From Saprospiraceae bacterium (GTDB lineage Bacteria > Bacteroidota > Bacteroidia > Chitinophagales > Saprospiraceae), in assembly GCA_025055285.1 (NCBI GenBank), contig JANWXM010000018.1:1-64000 (forward strand): a stretch of 64,000 nt of DNA, read 5' to 3'. Below, piece after piece: positions 57,604 to 64,000 of the stretch. Below the pieces are notes generated by a model that had not been told where the DNA came from, made no database searches, and saw only the letters and a list, made by a program, of their open reading frames with translations. Every line of letters starts with the position of its first letter. Within the stretch, counting starts at the first letter, position 1. The position numbers were made by a program, and so were the translations under genes.

Positions 57604-58529
57604 CACACGACAACCGTCCGGAATGGGCCAAAGTTGCTCTAGAAGGCCGCCCTGATTTACTCCAGCGTATCGAGCGCTATCGCAAGCGCTATCCGCACCG
57701 AGATATTAATCTCTACATTGAAAAGATCAAACGGGATGCCTCCATAGAGCAAACGAGAGAATACCTGCTGGCCCAATTGAGAAACCGTTCGTTCAAAGTA
57801 AGCTCGTCGTGTCTGGTCTATGCTGAGAACATTTTGAAACAAAGCCGATATGCCGAAGAATATTTAAAAGGAAATACTTACCCCTTCGAGCGAGTATTGC
57901 AATATCTACAAGAGGGCCTCAACCTGCAGTTATTCTGTAGTGATTTTCGCGAGGTCGAAATAGCAGAAGCTTCAGTAGACTGGATTATTACTGACCCTCC
58001 CTACCCCTACAAGTATCTACCTCTTTACCGCGACCTAGCAATTTTTGCTCAGCGAGTACTTCGGCCGGGAGGCGGGCTATTAACTATGGTAGGGCAATCA
58101 TACCTGCCCGAAATCTTCCGGCTAATGTCAGTAGAAGGATTGAAATACAACTGGACACTGTGCTACCTGACGCCAGGTGGTCAATCTCCTCAACTATGGC
58201 AACGAAAAGTGAACACCTTCTGGAAGCCCATTCTGTGGTTTACGAAAGGCGAAAATAAGCGTTGGGTAGGCGACGTGGTCAAAAGCGAAGTAAACGACAA
58301 CGACAAGACTTATCATTTCTGGGGCCAATCAGTTTCAGGCATGACTGACTTGCTTCAAAAAGTGTCTTACATGGGCGAAACCATTCTCGATCCTTTCATG
58401 GGTGGAGGAGCTACAGGGGCTGCTTGCCTACTTCACCGGCGGCACTTTATCGGGATTGAAATCGACAAGAATGTCTTCACTACGGCGAAGGAGCGCCTAA
58501 CCCAGCTTCAAACAAGACTTTACCTTTAG
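57600..58529 (+). CDS. DNA methyltransferase (beta-type amino methyltransferase)
   Basis: 309 residues. Catalytic motif IV DPPY at residues 132-135 comes before the SAM-binding motif I DPFMGGGATGA at about 264-274, the beta-class order of N4/N6 amino-methyltransferases. The region between (~190-240) is a target-recognition domain. N-terminal ~110 residues are an unusual helical extension (RYRKRYPHRDINLYIEKI). It should methylate adenine or cytosine N4 of a DNA site; the site is unknown. ATG overlaps the preceding gene's stop. Similar orphan-type methylases occur on phages and mobile elements, but no such neighbour is seen here. Confidence 0.88.
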   Translation: MTHDNRPEWAKVALEGRPDLLQRIERYRKRYPHRDINLYIEKIKRDASIEQTREYLLAQLRNRSFKVSSSCLVYAENILKQSRYAEEYLKGNTYPFERVLQYLQEGLNLQLFCSDFREVEIAEASVDWIITDPPYPYKYLPLYRDLAIFAQRVLRPGGGLLTMVGQSYLPEIFRLMSVEGLKYNWTLCYLTPGGQSPQLWQRKVNTFWKPILWFTKGENKRWVGDVVKSEVNDNDKTYHFWGQSVSGMTDLLQKVSYMGETILDPFMGGGATGAACLLHRRHFIGIEIDKNVFTTAKERLTQLQTRLYL

Positions 58530-58610
58530 CGCAATTTAATTTAGCCAAATAAGCGTCCTCTTTTCAGACAATACGTTGGATTTCATTTCATTACTAAAAC
58601 CTTTTTTCGT

Positions 58611-59171
58611 ATGGAAATGCTCAAGCAACCCTGGTCATGGTGGATAGCAGGCATTCTTATCGGCCTAACAGTGCCTGTTCTCTTGCTCTTAGGCAACAAA
58701 CATTTCGGCATTTCTGGCAACCTGCGCCACATTTGCGCTGCTTGTTTCCCTGCCAACATTCGTTTCTTCCAGTATGATTGGCGAAAAGAAGCGTGGAATC
58801 TCTTCTTTGTTGCAGGGATTTTCCTAGGTGCCATTATCGCTACCCTGTTACTCAAAGATCCCAACCCAGTACAGATACACCCTGACTTAGCCCGCGACTT
58901 GGCAACAGTTGGCGTAATTAACACCGAACACCTCGTGCCGAAAGACCTCTTTACCTGGGAAGCCCTCTTTACCTTGCGCGGATTCATCCTGATTGTCATA
59001 GGTGGCTTCTTGGTAGGTTTTGGCACGCGCTACGCTGGCGGTTGCACTTCTGGTCACGCTATCATGGGATTGTCTACGCTCCAGTGGCCTTCCCTTGTAG
59101 CGACGATTAGCTTTATGGCAGGTGGCTTTCTTATGACGCACTTGCTGTTGCCTTACATCCTCAAACTCTGA
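58611..59171 (+). CDS. YeeE/YedE-type sulfur-compound transport protein, half 1
   Basis: 186 residues with about four membrane helices (WWIAGILIGLTVPVLLLLG; NLFFVAGIFLGAIIATLLL; FILIVIGGFLVGFGTRYAGG; LVATISFMAGGFLMTHLLL). The Cys-containing motifs CAAC and GGCTSGHAI are those of the YeeE/YedE (TsuA-like) family that move thiosulfate or related sulfane-sulfur compounds across the inner membrane by Cys relay. The protein pairs with the next gene. In other Bacteroidota the pair sits beside MBL-rhodanese genes. Confidence 0.87.
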   Translation: MEMLKQPWSWWIAGILIGLTVPVLLLLGNKHFGISGNLRHICAACFPANIRFFQYDWRKEAWNLFFVAGIFLGAIIATLLLKDPNPVQIHPDLARDLATVGVINTEHLVPKDLFTWEALFTLRGFILIVIGGFLVGFGTRYAGGCTSGHAIMGLSTLQWPSLVATISFMAGGFLMTHLLLPYILKL

Positions 59172-59253
59172 GGAAAGAGACAGAAGCCGATTACACGATT
59201 TTTTGTCTTTCAGTAAAATAATTTTAACTATCACCTTAAAAAAAGAAATAAAG

Positions 59254-59775
59254 ATGGTTAACCCTCAAATAGAGTATCAAGATGTTATCCCGGCAGAAAT
59301 GGATGCCGAAGTACGTTCGCTGCACGCTATGTGCCTAAACGAATCGCGAGTAGAACATCCTTGGTACCACAATCTCATTTACCTCCTCGTAGGCGTAGTT
59401 TTTGGAATTGTATTGGTAAAAGCCGAAATCGTTTCTTGGTTCCGCATCCAAGAGATGTTTCGCTTAGAGTCATTCCACATGTACGGTGTTATCGGCACAG
59501 CTGTAGTAGTGGGTGCTTTATCGGTATTCCTTATAAAGAGGTTGCAATTGCGCACGATAGACGGCGAACCCATCACTTTCAGTAGAAAAACCTTTCACAA
59601 AGGTCAGATTGTAGGAGGGATACTCTTCGGCCTAGGCTGGGCAATGACAGGCGCCTGCCCGGGCCCACTGTTTGCTCAAATAGGCACTGGAGCAACCGTC
59701 ATCGCCGTCGCCCTAGCCAGCGCGATTGCAGGGACGTGGTGCTACGGCTATTTACGCGAGAAATTACCTCACTAA
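59254..59775 (+). CDS. YeeE/YedE-type sulfur-compound transport protein, half 2
   Basis: 173 residues with about four helices (NLIYLLVGVVFGIVLVKAE; MYGVIGTAVVVGALSVFLI; IVGGILFGLGWAMTGACPGP; VIAVALASAIAGTWCYGYL). The GACPGPLFAQ Cys motif marks it as the other half of the transporter. With the previous gene it should form a two-subunit or two-half channel. ATG 59254 is chosen; the frame is open to 59203. A strong terminator follows at 59808. Confidence 0.86.
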   Translation: MVNPQIEYQDVIPAEMDAEVRSLHAMCLNESRVEHPWYHNLIYLLVGVVFGIVLVKAEIVSWFRIQEMFRLESFHMYGVIGTAVVVGALSVFLIKRLQLRTIDGEPITFSRKTFHKGQIVGGILFGLGWAMTGACPGPLFAQIGTGATVIAVALASAIAGTWCYGYLREKLPH

Positions 59776-59807
59776 GGCTGAGGCTCTAGAGTACTAAGGG
59801 AGCAACA

Positions 59808-59845
59808 AAGAGGCGCTGCGCATCGCGAGGCGCCTCTTATTTTTG
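59808..59845 (+). terminator. Intrinsic terminator overlapping the prfC promoter
   Basis: AAGAGGCGC (59808-59816) pairs with GCGCCTCTT (59830-59838), then ATTTTTG. The stem's last T and the T-tract make TATTTTTG (59838-59845), a full -7 element for prfC. Confidence 0.8.
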
Positions 59846-59877
59846 CGGCCGTTTGCCAAGAAAAAAGTACACCATCC

Positions 59878-61461
59878 GTGTCCGATTTCCTACCAGAGTT
59901 GCGGCGGCGCCGCACGTTTGCTATCATTGCTCACCCAGATGCAGGAAAGACTACCTTAACAGAAAAACTGTTGCTCTTTGGTGGCGCTATTCAGACTGCT
60001 GGAGCGGTTAAGAGCAATAAAATAAACCGGGCCACCGTATCCGACTTCATGGAGATTGAGCGCCAACGAGGAATTTCGGTGAGTACGTCGGTCATGGGCT
60101 TTGAATACCGAAACCTACAAATCAACATCTTAGACACGCCGGGTCACGAAGACTTTGCCGAGGATACGTATCGCACCCTTACGGCGGTAGATTCTGCAAT
60201 TGTGGTAATAGACGCCGCTAAAGGCGTGGAAACCCAGACGGAAAAATTAACCCAGGTGTGTCGCATGCGAACTACGCCAATTATATTTTTCATCAACAAA
60301 CTCGATCGCGAAGGTCTCGACCCTTTTGACTTGTTGGACGACATTGAGAAAAAACTTTCCGTAAAGGTATGCCCCTTATCTTGGCCTATTGGAATGGGTC
60401 AGCGTTTCCAGGGCGTCTATAGCTTGTATGAACGGCGGCTGGTGCTTTTTCAGCCACATGGTAGACAGGAGTCAGATAAAAGCGTCGTCTTCAATACATT
60501 ACAAGATCCCGCGTTAGCTAATCACCTTGGCGAAAAAGCCGCCCAGCAACTGCGCGAAGACGTAGAGACCATTGAAGTTGTCTACCCGCCGTTTGAACGC
60601 GCTGCCTATCTGCGTGGCGACATTTGTCCGGTGTTCTTCGGCTCAGCCATAAATAATTTTGGCGTGCGCGAACTTCTCGATTGCTTTGTGGATATCGCTC
60701 CTCCGCCATTGCCGCGGCAGGCGGAAGAGCGCATGGTTTACCCAGAAGAGGACAAATTCAGCGGCTTCGTCTTCAAAATATTTGCTAACATGGATCCGCG
60801 GCATCGCGATCGAATCGCTTTTTTGCGCATATGCTCAGGACGCTTCGAGCGCAATAAGAGTTATCGCCATGTTCGGCTTCAGCGCGATATGAAGTTTTCT
60901 TCGCCGACTTCGTTTATGGCGAGCAAAAAAACTATACTCGAAGAGGCTTATCCGGGCGATGTCATTGGCCTCTACGACTCAGGCAACTTTAAAATTGGCG
61001 ATACGCTTACCGAAGGCGAAGTGCTCCATTTCAAGGGCATACCCTCATTCAGCCCTGAGCAGTTTCGTTATGTGGAGAATGCCGATCCGCTTAAACAGAA
61101 GCAATTCGCTAAAGGCTTAGAGCAACTTATGGACGAAGGCGTAGCTCAACTGTTCATTCGCCAAAGCGATGGCCGCCGCATCGTAGGCACCGTGGGGTTG
61201 CTGCAGTTGGAAGTACTTCAGTATCGTTTAGAATCGGAATACGGCGCAAAATGCCGCTACGAACCTATTTCGCTGTATAAAGCCTGTTGGATTAGTAGCG
61301 ACGACCCTAAAGCTTTGCAGGAATTTTTAGAGCGTCGGAAACGCGATATTGCTCGCGACCGCCATGGCAACTGGGTCTTCCTGGCAGAAACCGCTTGGAT
61401 ACTCCAAACAGTACGGGAAAATTTTCCTAAAATCCGCTTTCGATTCACTTCGGATACCTAG
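59878..61461 (+). CDS. prfC: Peptide chain release factor 3
   Basis: 527 residues. GTPase that recycles RF1/RF2 from the ribosome. Motifs: G1 AHPDAGKTTL, G2 region RGISVSTS, G3 DTPGHEDF, G4 NKLDRE, then EF-Tu-like domain 2 and an RF3-type C-terminus (PISLYKACWISSDDPKAL). The length and the RRTFAIIAHPDAGKTTLTEK start distinguish it from EF-G. GTG start at 59878; the promoter element 59838-59845 fits it. kdsA follows 34 bases later on the same strand and may be co-transcribed. Confidence 0.96.
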   Translation: MSDFLPELRRRRTFAIIAHPDAGKTTLTEKLLLFGGAIQTAGAVKSNKINRATVSDFMEIERQRGISVSTSVMGFEYRNLQINILDTPGHEDFAEDTYRTLTAVDSAIVVIDAAKGVETQTEKLTQVCRMRTTPIIFFINKLDREGLDPFDLLDDIEKKLSVKVCPLSWPIGMGQRFQGVYSLYERRLVLFQPHGRQESDKSVVFNTLQDPALANHLGEKAAQQLREDVETIEVVYPPFERAAYLRGDICPVFFGSAINNFGVRELLDCFVDIAPPPLPRQAEERMVYPEEDKFSGFVFKIFANMDPRHRDRIAFLRICSGRFERNKSYRHVRLQRDMKFSSPTSFMASKKTILEEAYPGDVIGLYDSGNFKIGDTLTEGEVLHFKGIPSFSPEQFRYVENADPLKQKQFAKGLEQLMDEGVAQLFIRQSDGRRIVGTVGLLQLEVLQYRLESEYGAKCRYEPISLYKACWISSDDPKALQEFLERRKRDIARDRHGNWVFLAETAWILQTVRENFPKIRFRFTSDT

Positions 61462-61495
61462 GCTCTTTATCAACTCTGTAAGTTGAATCTTCCAT

Positions 61496-62326
61496 ATGCT
61501 CTCCTCGTTTGATCTGCCGCGTATAAAACACGCAAATTCGGGCAACTTTTTCCTCATTGCTGGACCCTGTGCCATCGAAGGAGAACAGATGGCCTTTGAT
61601 ATTGCCGGTCAGGTACGCGAAATTTGCGAGCAGTTGGCCATACCTTACATCTTCAAAGGTAGCTATCGCAAGGCCAACCGCAGTCGAGGAGACTCCTTCA
61701 CGGGTATTGGCGACGACAAAGCTTTGGCTATCCTCAAAGCGGTGGCAGAAACTTTCGACGTGCCAGTGACTACGGATATCCACAGTGAACCCGAAGCCGA
61801 ATTAGCTGCCAAAAGCGTAGATATCATCCAAATACCCGCTTTCCTATGCCGTCAGACTAGCCTCTTGGTGGCTGCCGCCCGAACGGGTAAGATAGTCAAC
61901 ATCAAAAAGGGCCAATTTGTAAGCCCGGAGGCAATGCATTTTGCTCGCCAAAAGGTAGTGAATGCAGGTAACGAGCGCGTTTGGCTTACCGAACGCGGTA
62001 CGATGTTTGGCTATTCTGACCTCATAGTAGATTTTCGGAGTATACCCATTATGCAAGCTACAGGGAGCCCCGTAATCGTAGACTGTACGCACGCGCTTCA
62101 ACAACCCAATCAGCGTAGTGGCGTCACCGGTGGGCGCCCTACCCTCATTGCCACCATCGCCCGAGCTGCCGTAGCAGTAGGGGCCGACGGCATTTTTATC
62201 GAAACTCATCCCAACCCAGCGCAAGCCCTTTCGGATGGCGCCAATATGCTGCCCTTAGTCCAATTGCGACCGCTTTTAGAGCAACTAGTGGAAATCCGCC
62301 GCGTCATCCGACATTTTCCTTCATAA
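61496..62326 (+). CDS. kdsA: 3-deoxy-D-manno-octulosonate 8-phosphate synthase
   Basis: 276 residues. Condenses PEP with arabinose 5-phosphate to make KDO 8-phosphate for lipopolysaccharide. Motifs: FLIAGPCAIEG near the start, FKGSYRKANRSR, TTDIHSEPEAE, FVSPEAM, and IVDCTHALQQPN. Cys25 in AGPC, with the later FIETHPNPAQALSDG acidic and His residues, marks the metal-dependent class; metal-independent enzymes carry Asn at that Cys position. Confirms a Gram-negative outer membrane. Confidence 0.95.
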   Translation: MLSSFDLPRIKHANSGNFFLIAGPCAIEGEQMAFDIAGQVREICEQLAIPYIFKGSYRKANRSRGDSFTGIGDDKALAILKAVAETFDVPVTTDIHSEPEAELAAKSVDIIQIPAFLCRQTSLLVAAARTGKIVNIKKGQFVSPEAMHFARQKVVNAGNERVWLTERGTMFGYSDLIVDFRSIPIMQATGSPVIVDCTHALQQPNQRSGVTGGRPTLIATIARAAVAVGADGIFIETHPNPAQALSDGANMLPLVQLRPLLEQLVEIRRVIRHFPS

Positions 62327-62625
62327 AAATTAACCTAAAGTAGCTAAGTGCAATTCAATAGCGAATTTTAGCTGCCCTTTATTTGTAATTGTAACATGCA
62401 CACTATTTTTACCGCCGTAAAAACACCTCTTGAGGAAAACAAATCCTGTTGCTCTCCTGTGGACTTTTTTGGACCGTGCTTACAAATTTTGTCTTGCTGC
62501 ATGCTCTTATCTCGGGTCGAAACAGAGCGAAAAAGCCCGGGAGAGCAAAGGTTTGTTTTCTGGAAGAGCCCGTCTATGCACCTGTATTTCAAAACGATTT
62601 TATAACAAAAAAGTAAAAACGCAGC

Positions 62626-63450
62626 ATGACAGCTACAAAAAACACTCCTGCTAAAAAACAAGGGAAGGGTTTTAGTTCAATTTTCCCTTTCATCGCGATT
62701 CCTATTTGTTTTATCGCGTCCACGTTGATTTACAAATATGTGTTTGGAGATCCCTCACACTTTGTGGACAATGACCCTAGTAAAGACCCGCTTCCCGGTG
62801 ATTACTTCGGTACGGTTTACAAAGGCGGCTGGGTAGTGCCAATTCTCCTAGGTATGGCCTTCATGGCTATTGTCTTCGTCATTGAGCGCTTCATCACGAT
62901 ATCAAAAGCTGCCGGAAAGGGTAACATAGACGCCTTTGTGCGCTCCATCAAACAAGCACTGGACCGCGGTGACATCCAAGCAGCCATTAGAGCGTGCGAC
63001 GAGCAAAAAGGTTCAGTAGCAAACGTAGTGCGCGCAGGGCTAATCAAATATGAAGAAATGACCAAAGTAACAGGCATGGAGAAAGACGAGAAAATCGTAG
63101 CTATTCAAAAAGAAATTGAAGAGGCCACTACACTCGAACTTCCCATGCTCGAGCGCAACCTAAATATTTTGGCTACACTGGCTTCGGTGGCCACTCTTAT
63201 CGGTCTGTTTGGCACAGTGCTCGGGATGATTCGCGCCTTCGCGGCTCTTTCGACGGCAGGTGCTCCAGACTCTACACAGCTAGCCATGGGTATCTCGGAG
63301 GCTCTTATCAATACGGCGCTAGGTATCGGTACCTCGGCCATCGCCATCATCATGTACAACTTTTTCACGGCGCGTATCGATAGCATGACATATCGCATCG
63401 ACGAAGCCGGGTACAGTTTAACTCAAACTTTTGCAGCTACACAACATTAA
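62626..63450 (+). CDS. exbB: MotA/TolQ/ExbB proton channel protein
   Basis: 274 residues. Extended Bacteroidota-type ExbB: first helix (IFPFIAIPICFIASTLIYKY), an extracytoplasmic segment, second helix (VVPILLGMAFMAIVFVIERF), a cytoplasmic helical domain with LDRGDIQAAIRAC, and a final pair (LATLASVATLIGLFGTVLGM; TALGIGTSAIAIIMYNFF). GLFGTVLGMIRAF is the family signature. Forms a proton channel with ExbD to energise TonB receptors such as the one at 9995. Confidence 0.92.
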   Translation: MTATKNTPAKKQGKGFSSIFPFIAIPICFIASTLIYKYVFGDPSHFVDNDPSKDPLPGDYFGTVYKGGWVVPILLGMAFMAIVFVIERFITISKAAGKGNIDAFVRSIKQALDRGDIQAAIRACDEQKGSVANVVRAGLIKYEEMTKVTGMEKDEKIVAIQKEIEEATTLELPMLERNLNILATLASVATLIGLFGTVLGMIRAFAALSTAGAPDSTQLAMGISEALINTALGIGTSAIAIIMYNFFTARIDSMTYRIDEAGYSLTQTFAATQH

Positions 63451-63476
63451 TTCTTTTCTCAGCATCATTATATTAG

Positions 63477-63513
63477 CATCTGCCCGACTCGGCTCAACGA
63501 AGTCGGGCAGATG
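63477..63513 (+). other. Perfect 13-bp intercistronic hairpin without T-tract
   Basis: CATCTGCCCGACT and AGTCGGGCAGATG pair perfectly around an 11-base loop between exbB and exbD. No T-run follows, so it is more likely a transcript-stability or expression-ratio element than a terminator. Confidence 0.65.
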
Positions 63514-63536
63514 AACTCAACAGGAGGGAAAGAACT

Positions 63537-64000
63537 ATGCCTAAGCACAAACCACCTCGGCACTCACCAACGATTGACATGACCGCCATGTGCGACGTGT
63601 CGTTCTTGTTGCTCACCTTTTTCATGCTTACCGCAAAGGCAAAACCTCAGGAACCTGTTGTTGTAGATACGCCCTCGTCCATATCAGAGACGAAGTTGCC
63701 TGAGTCGGGCACTCTAACCATCCTCGTTGATAAAGAGGGCAAGGTATTTCTCGACATGACTGGCCAGCACACGCGCTATGCCCTTATTTCAAGCATGAAC
63801 GAGCAGTATCAACTGGGCTTAACCGAAGAGGAAAAGAAAAAATTCTCCATTTTCGGTGCCTTCGGTGTGCCGCGCAAGGATCTGCGCAAGTGGTTGGCTA
63901 TGAATTCTACAGAGCGGCAAAACGCCGCTAATTTCCCAGGTATTCCCTCTGACACTGTAGGTAACGAGTTAGGGCCGTGGATCCACAACGCGCGTTTGGC
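63537..64000 (+). CDS. exbD: ExbD/TolR biopolymer transport protein (cut by window end)
   Basis: At least 154 residues; the gene runs off the right edge. One N-terminal membrane helix carries the proton-path acid in TIDMTAMCDVSFLLLTFFM (Asp after Met-Cys is the ExbD/TolR signature). A periplasmic domain follows (TLTILVDKEGKVFLDM). The later insertion with FGVPRKDLRKWLAM and GIPSDTVGNELGPWI is typical of the Bacteroidota ExbD type. Partner of exbB, 86 bases upstream. Confidence 0.92.
   Translation, partial: MPKHKPPRHSPTIDMTAMCDVSFLLLTFFMLTAKAKPQEPVVVDTPSSISETKLPESGTLTILVDKEGKVFLDMTGQHTRYALISSMNEQYQLGLTEEEKKKFSIFGAFGVPRKDLRKWLAMNSTERQNAANFPGIPSDTVGNELGPWIHNARL

Overview
The window reads as a contiguous chromosomal segment of a Gram-negative member of the Bacteroidota, most likely a Saprospiria- or Chitinophagales-like lineage. 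Seen in sequence: four secreted-type proteins, three of which end in type IX secretion (T9SS) sorting domains; BatA-like and DUF4175 proteins; a TonB-dependent receptor with a HmuY-like partner; a Bacteroidota-style ExbB/ExbD pair; KDO synthesis (kdsA); and a recurrent promoter -7 element TAnnTTTG (about 16 instances placed just upstream of genes). Shine-Dalgarno sequences are generally absent. Base composition looks uniform. No insertion sequence, integrase, phage gene or CRISPR array was seen.

Layout. 0.2-8.5 kb: an M16 zinc peptidase, a short-chain dehydrogenase, a membrane-anchored TPR protein with an N-terminal region resembling effector-associated domain EAD11, a rhodanese lipoprotein and a TMTC-like multispanning TPR protein. 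8.5-12 kb: a two-gene haem-uptake-like operon (HmuY-like protein carrying a T9SS tail, then a TonB receptor). 12-18 kb: ahcY, a 0.9-kb gap with a terminator-ended candidate small transcript, and dnaE. 18.5-23.4 kb: a SnoaL-like protein with a histone-like tail, an AraC regulator, the 2-oxoglutarate dehydrogenase E2, a DUF3109 protein, fabG and tRNA-His. 23.4-30.2 kb: a BatA/VWA-like membrane protein, homodimeric-type pyruvate dehydrogenase E1, nadA, a DUF4286 protein and an AhpD-like protein. 30.3-32.9 kb: a manganese operon, mntR plus an Nramp transporter fused to a universal stress domain, with a palindrome inside the promoter. 33-39 kb: a secreted PA-domain protein, an NlpC/P60 protein that has lost its catalytic Cys, queE, a MarR regulator with a Cys cluster and a small orphan. 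39.3-44.3 kb: a 1657-residue secreted multidomain protein. 44.8-55.4 kb: clpB, DUF4175, an ATP-grasp enzyme and an S9 peptidase. 55.5-59.8 kb: a persulfide-dioxygenase/rhodanese protein and two YeeE/YedE-type sulfur transport halves, split by a two-gene module of a DNA methyltransferase and an unrecognised protein translated through an ATGA overlap. 59.9-64 kb: prfC, kdsA, exbB and a truncated exbD.

How the genes fit together: the haem pair, the MntR/Nramp pair and ExbB/ExbD form a metal and haem acquisition theme (ExbB/D energise TonB). The MBL-rhodanese and YeeE/YedE genes, with the separate rhodanese lipoprotein, suggest sulfane-sulfur handling. The candidates I consider least described are the orphan plus methyltransferase module (57.1-58.5 kb), the EAD11-like membrane TPR protein, the pseudo-NlpC/P60 protein, and a structured intergenic element near 38.2 kb.
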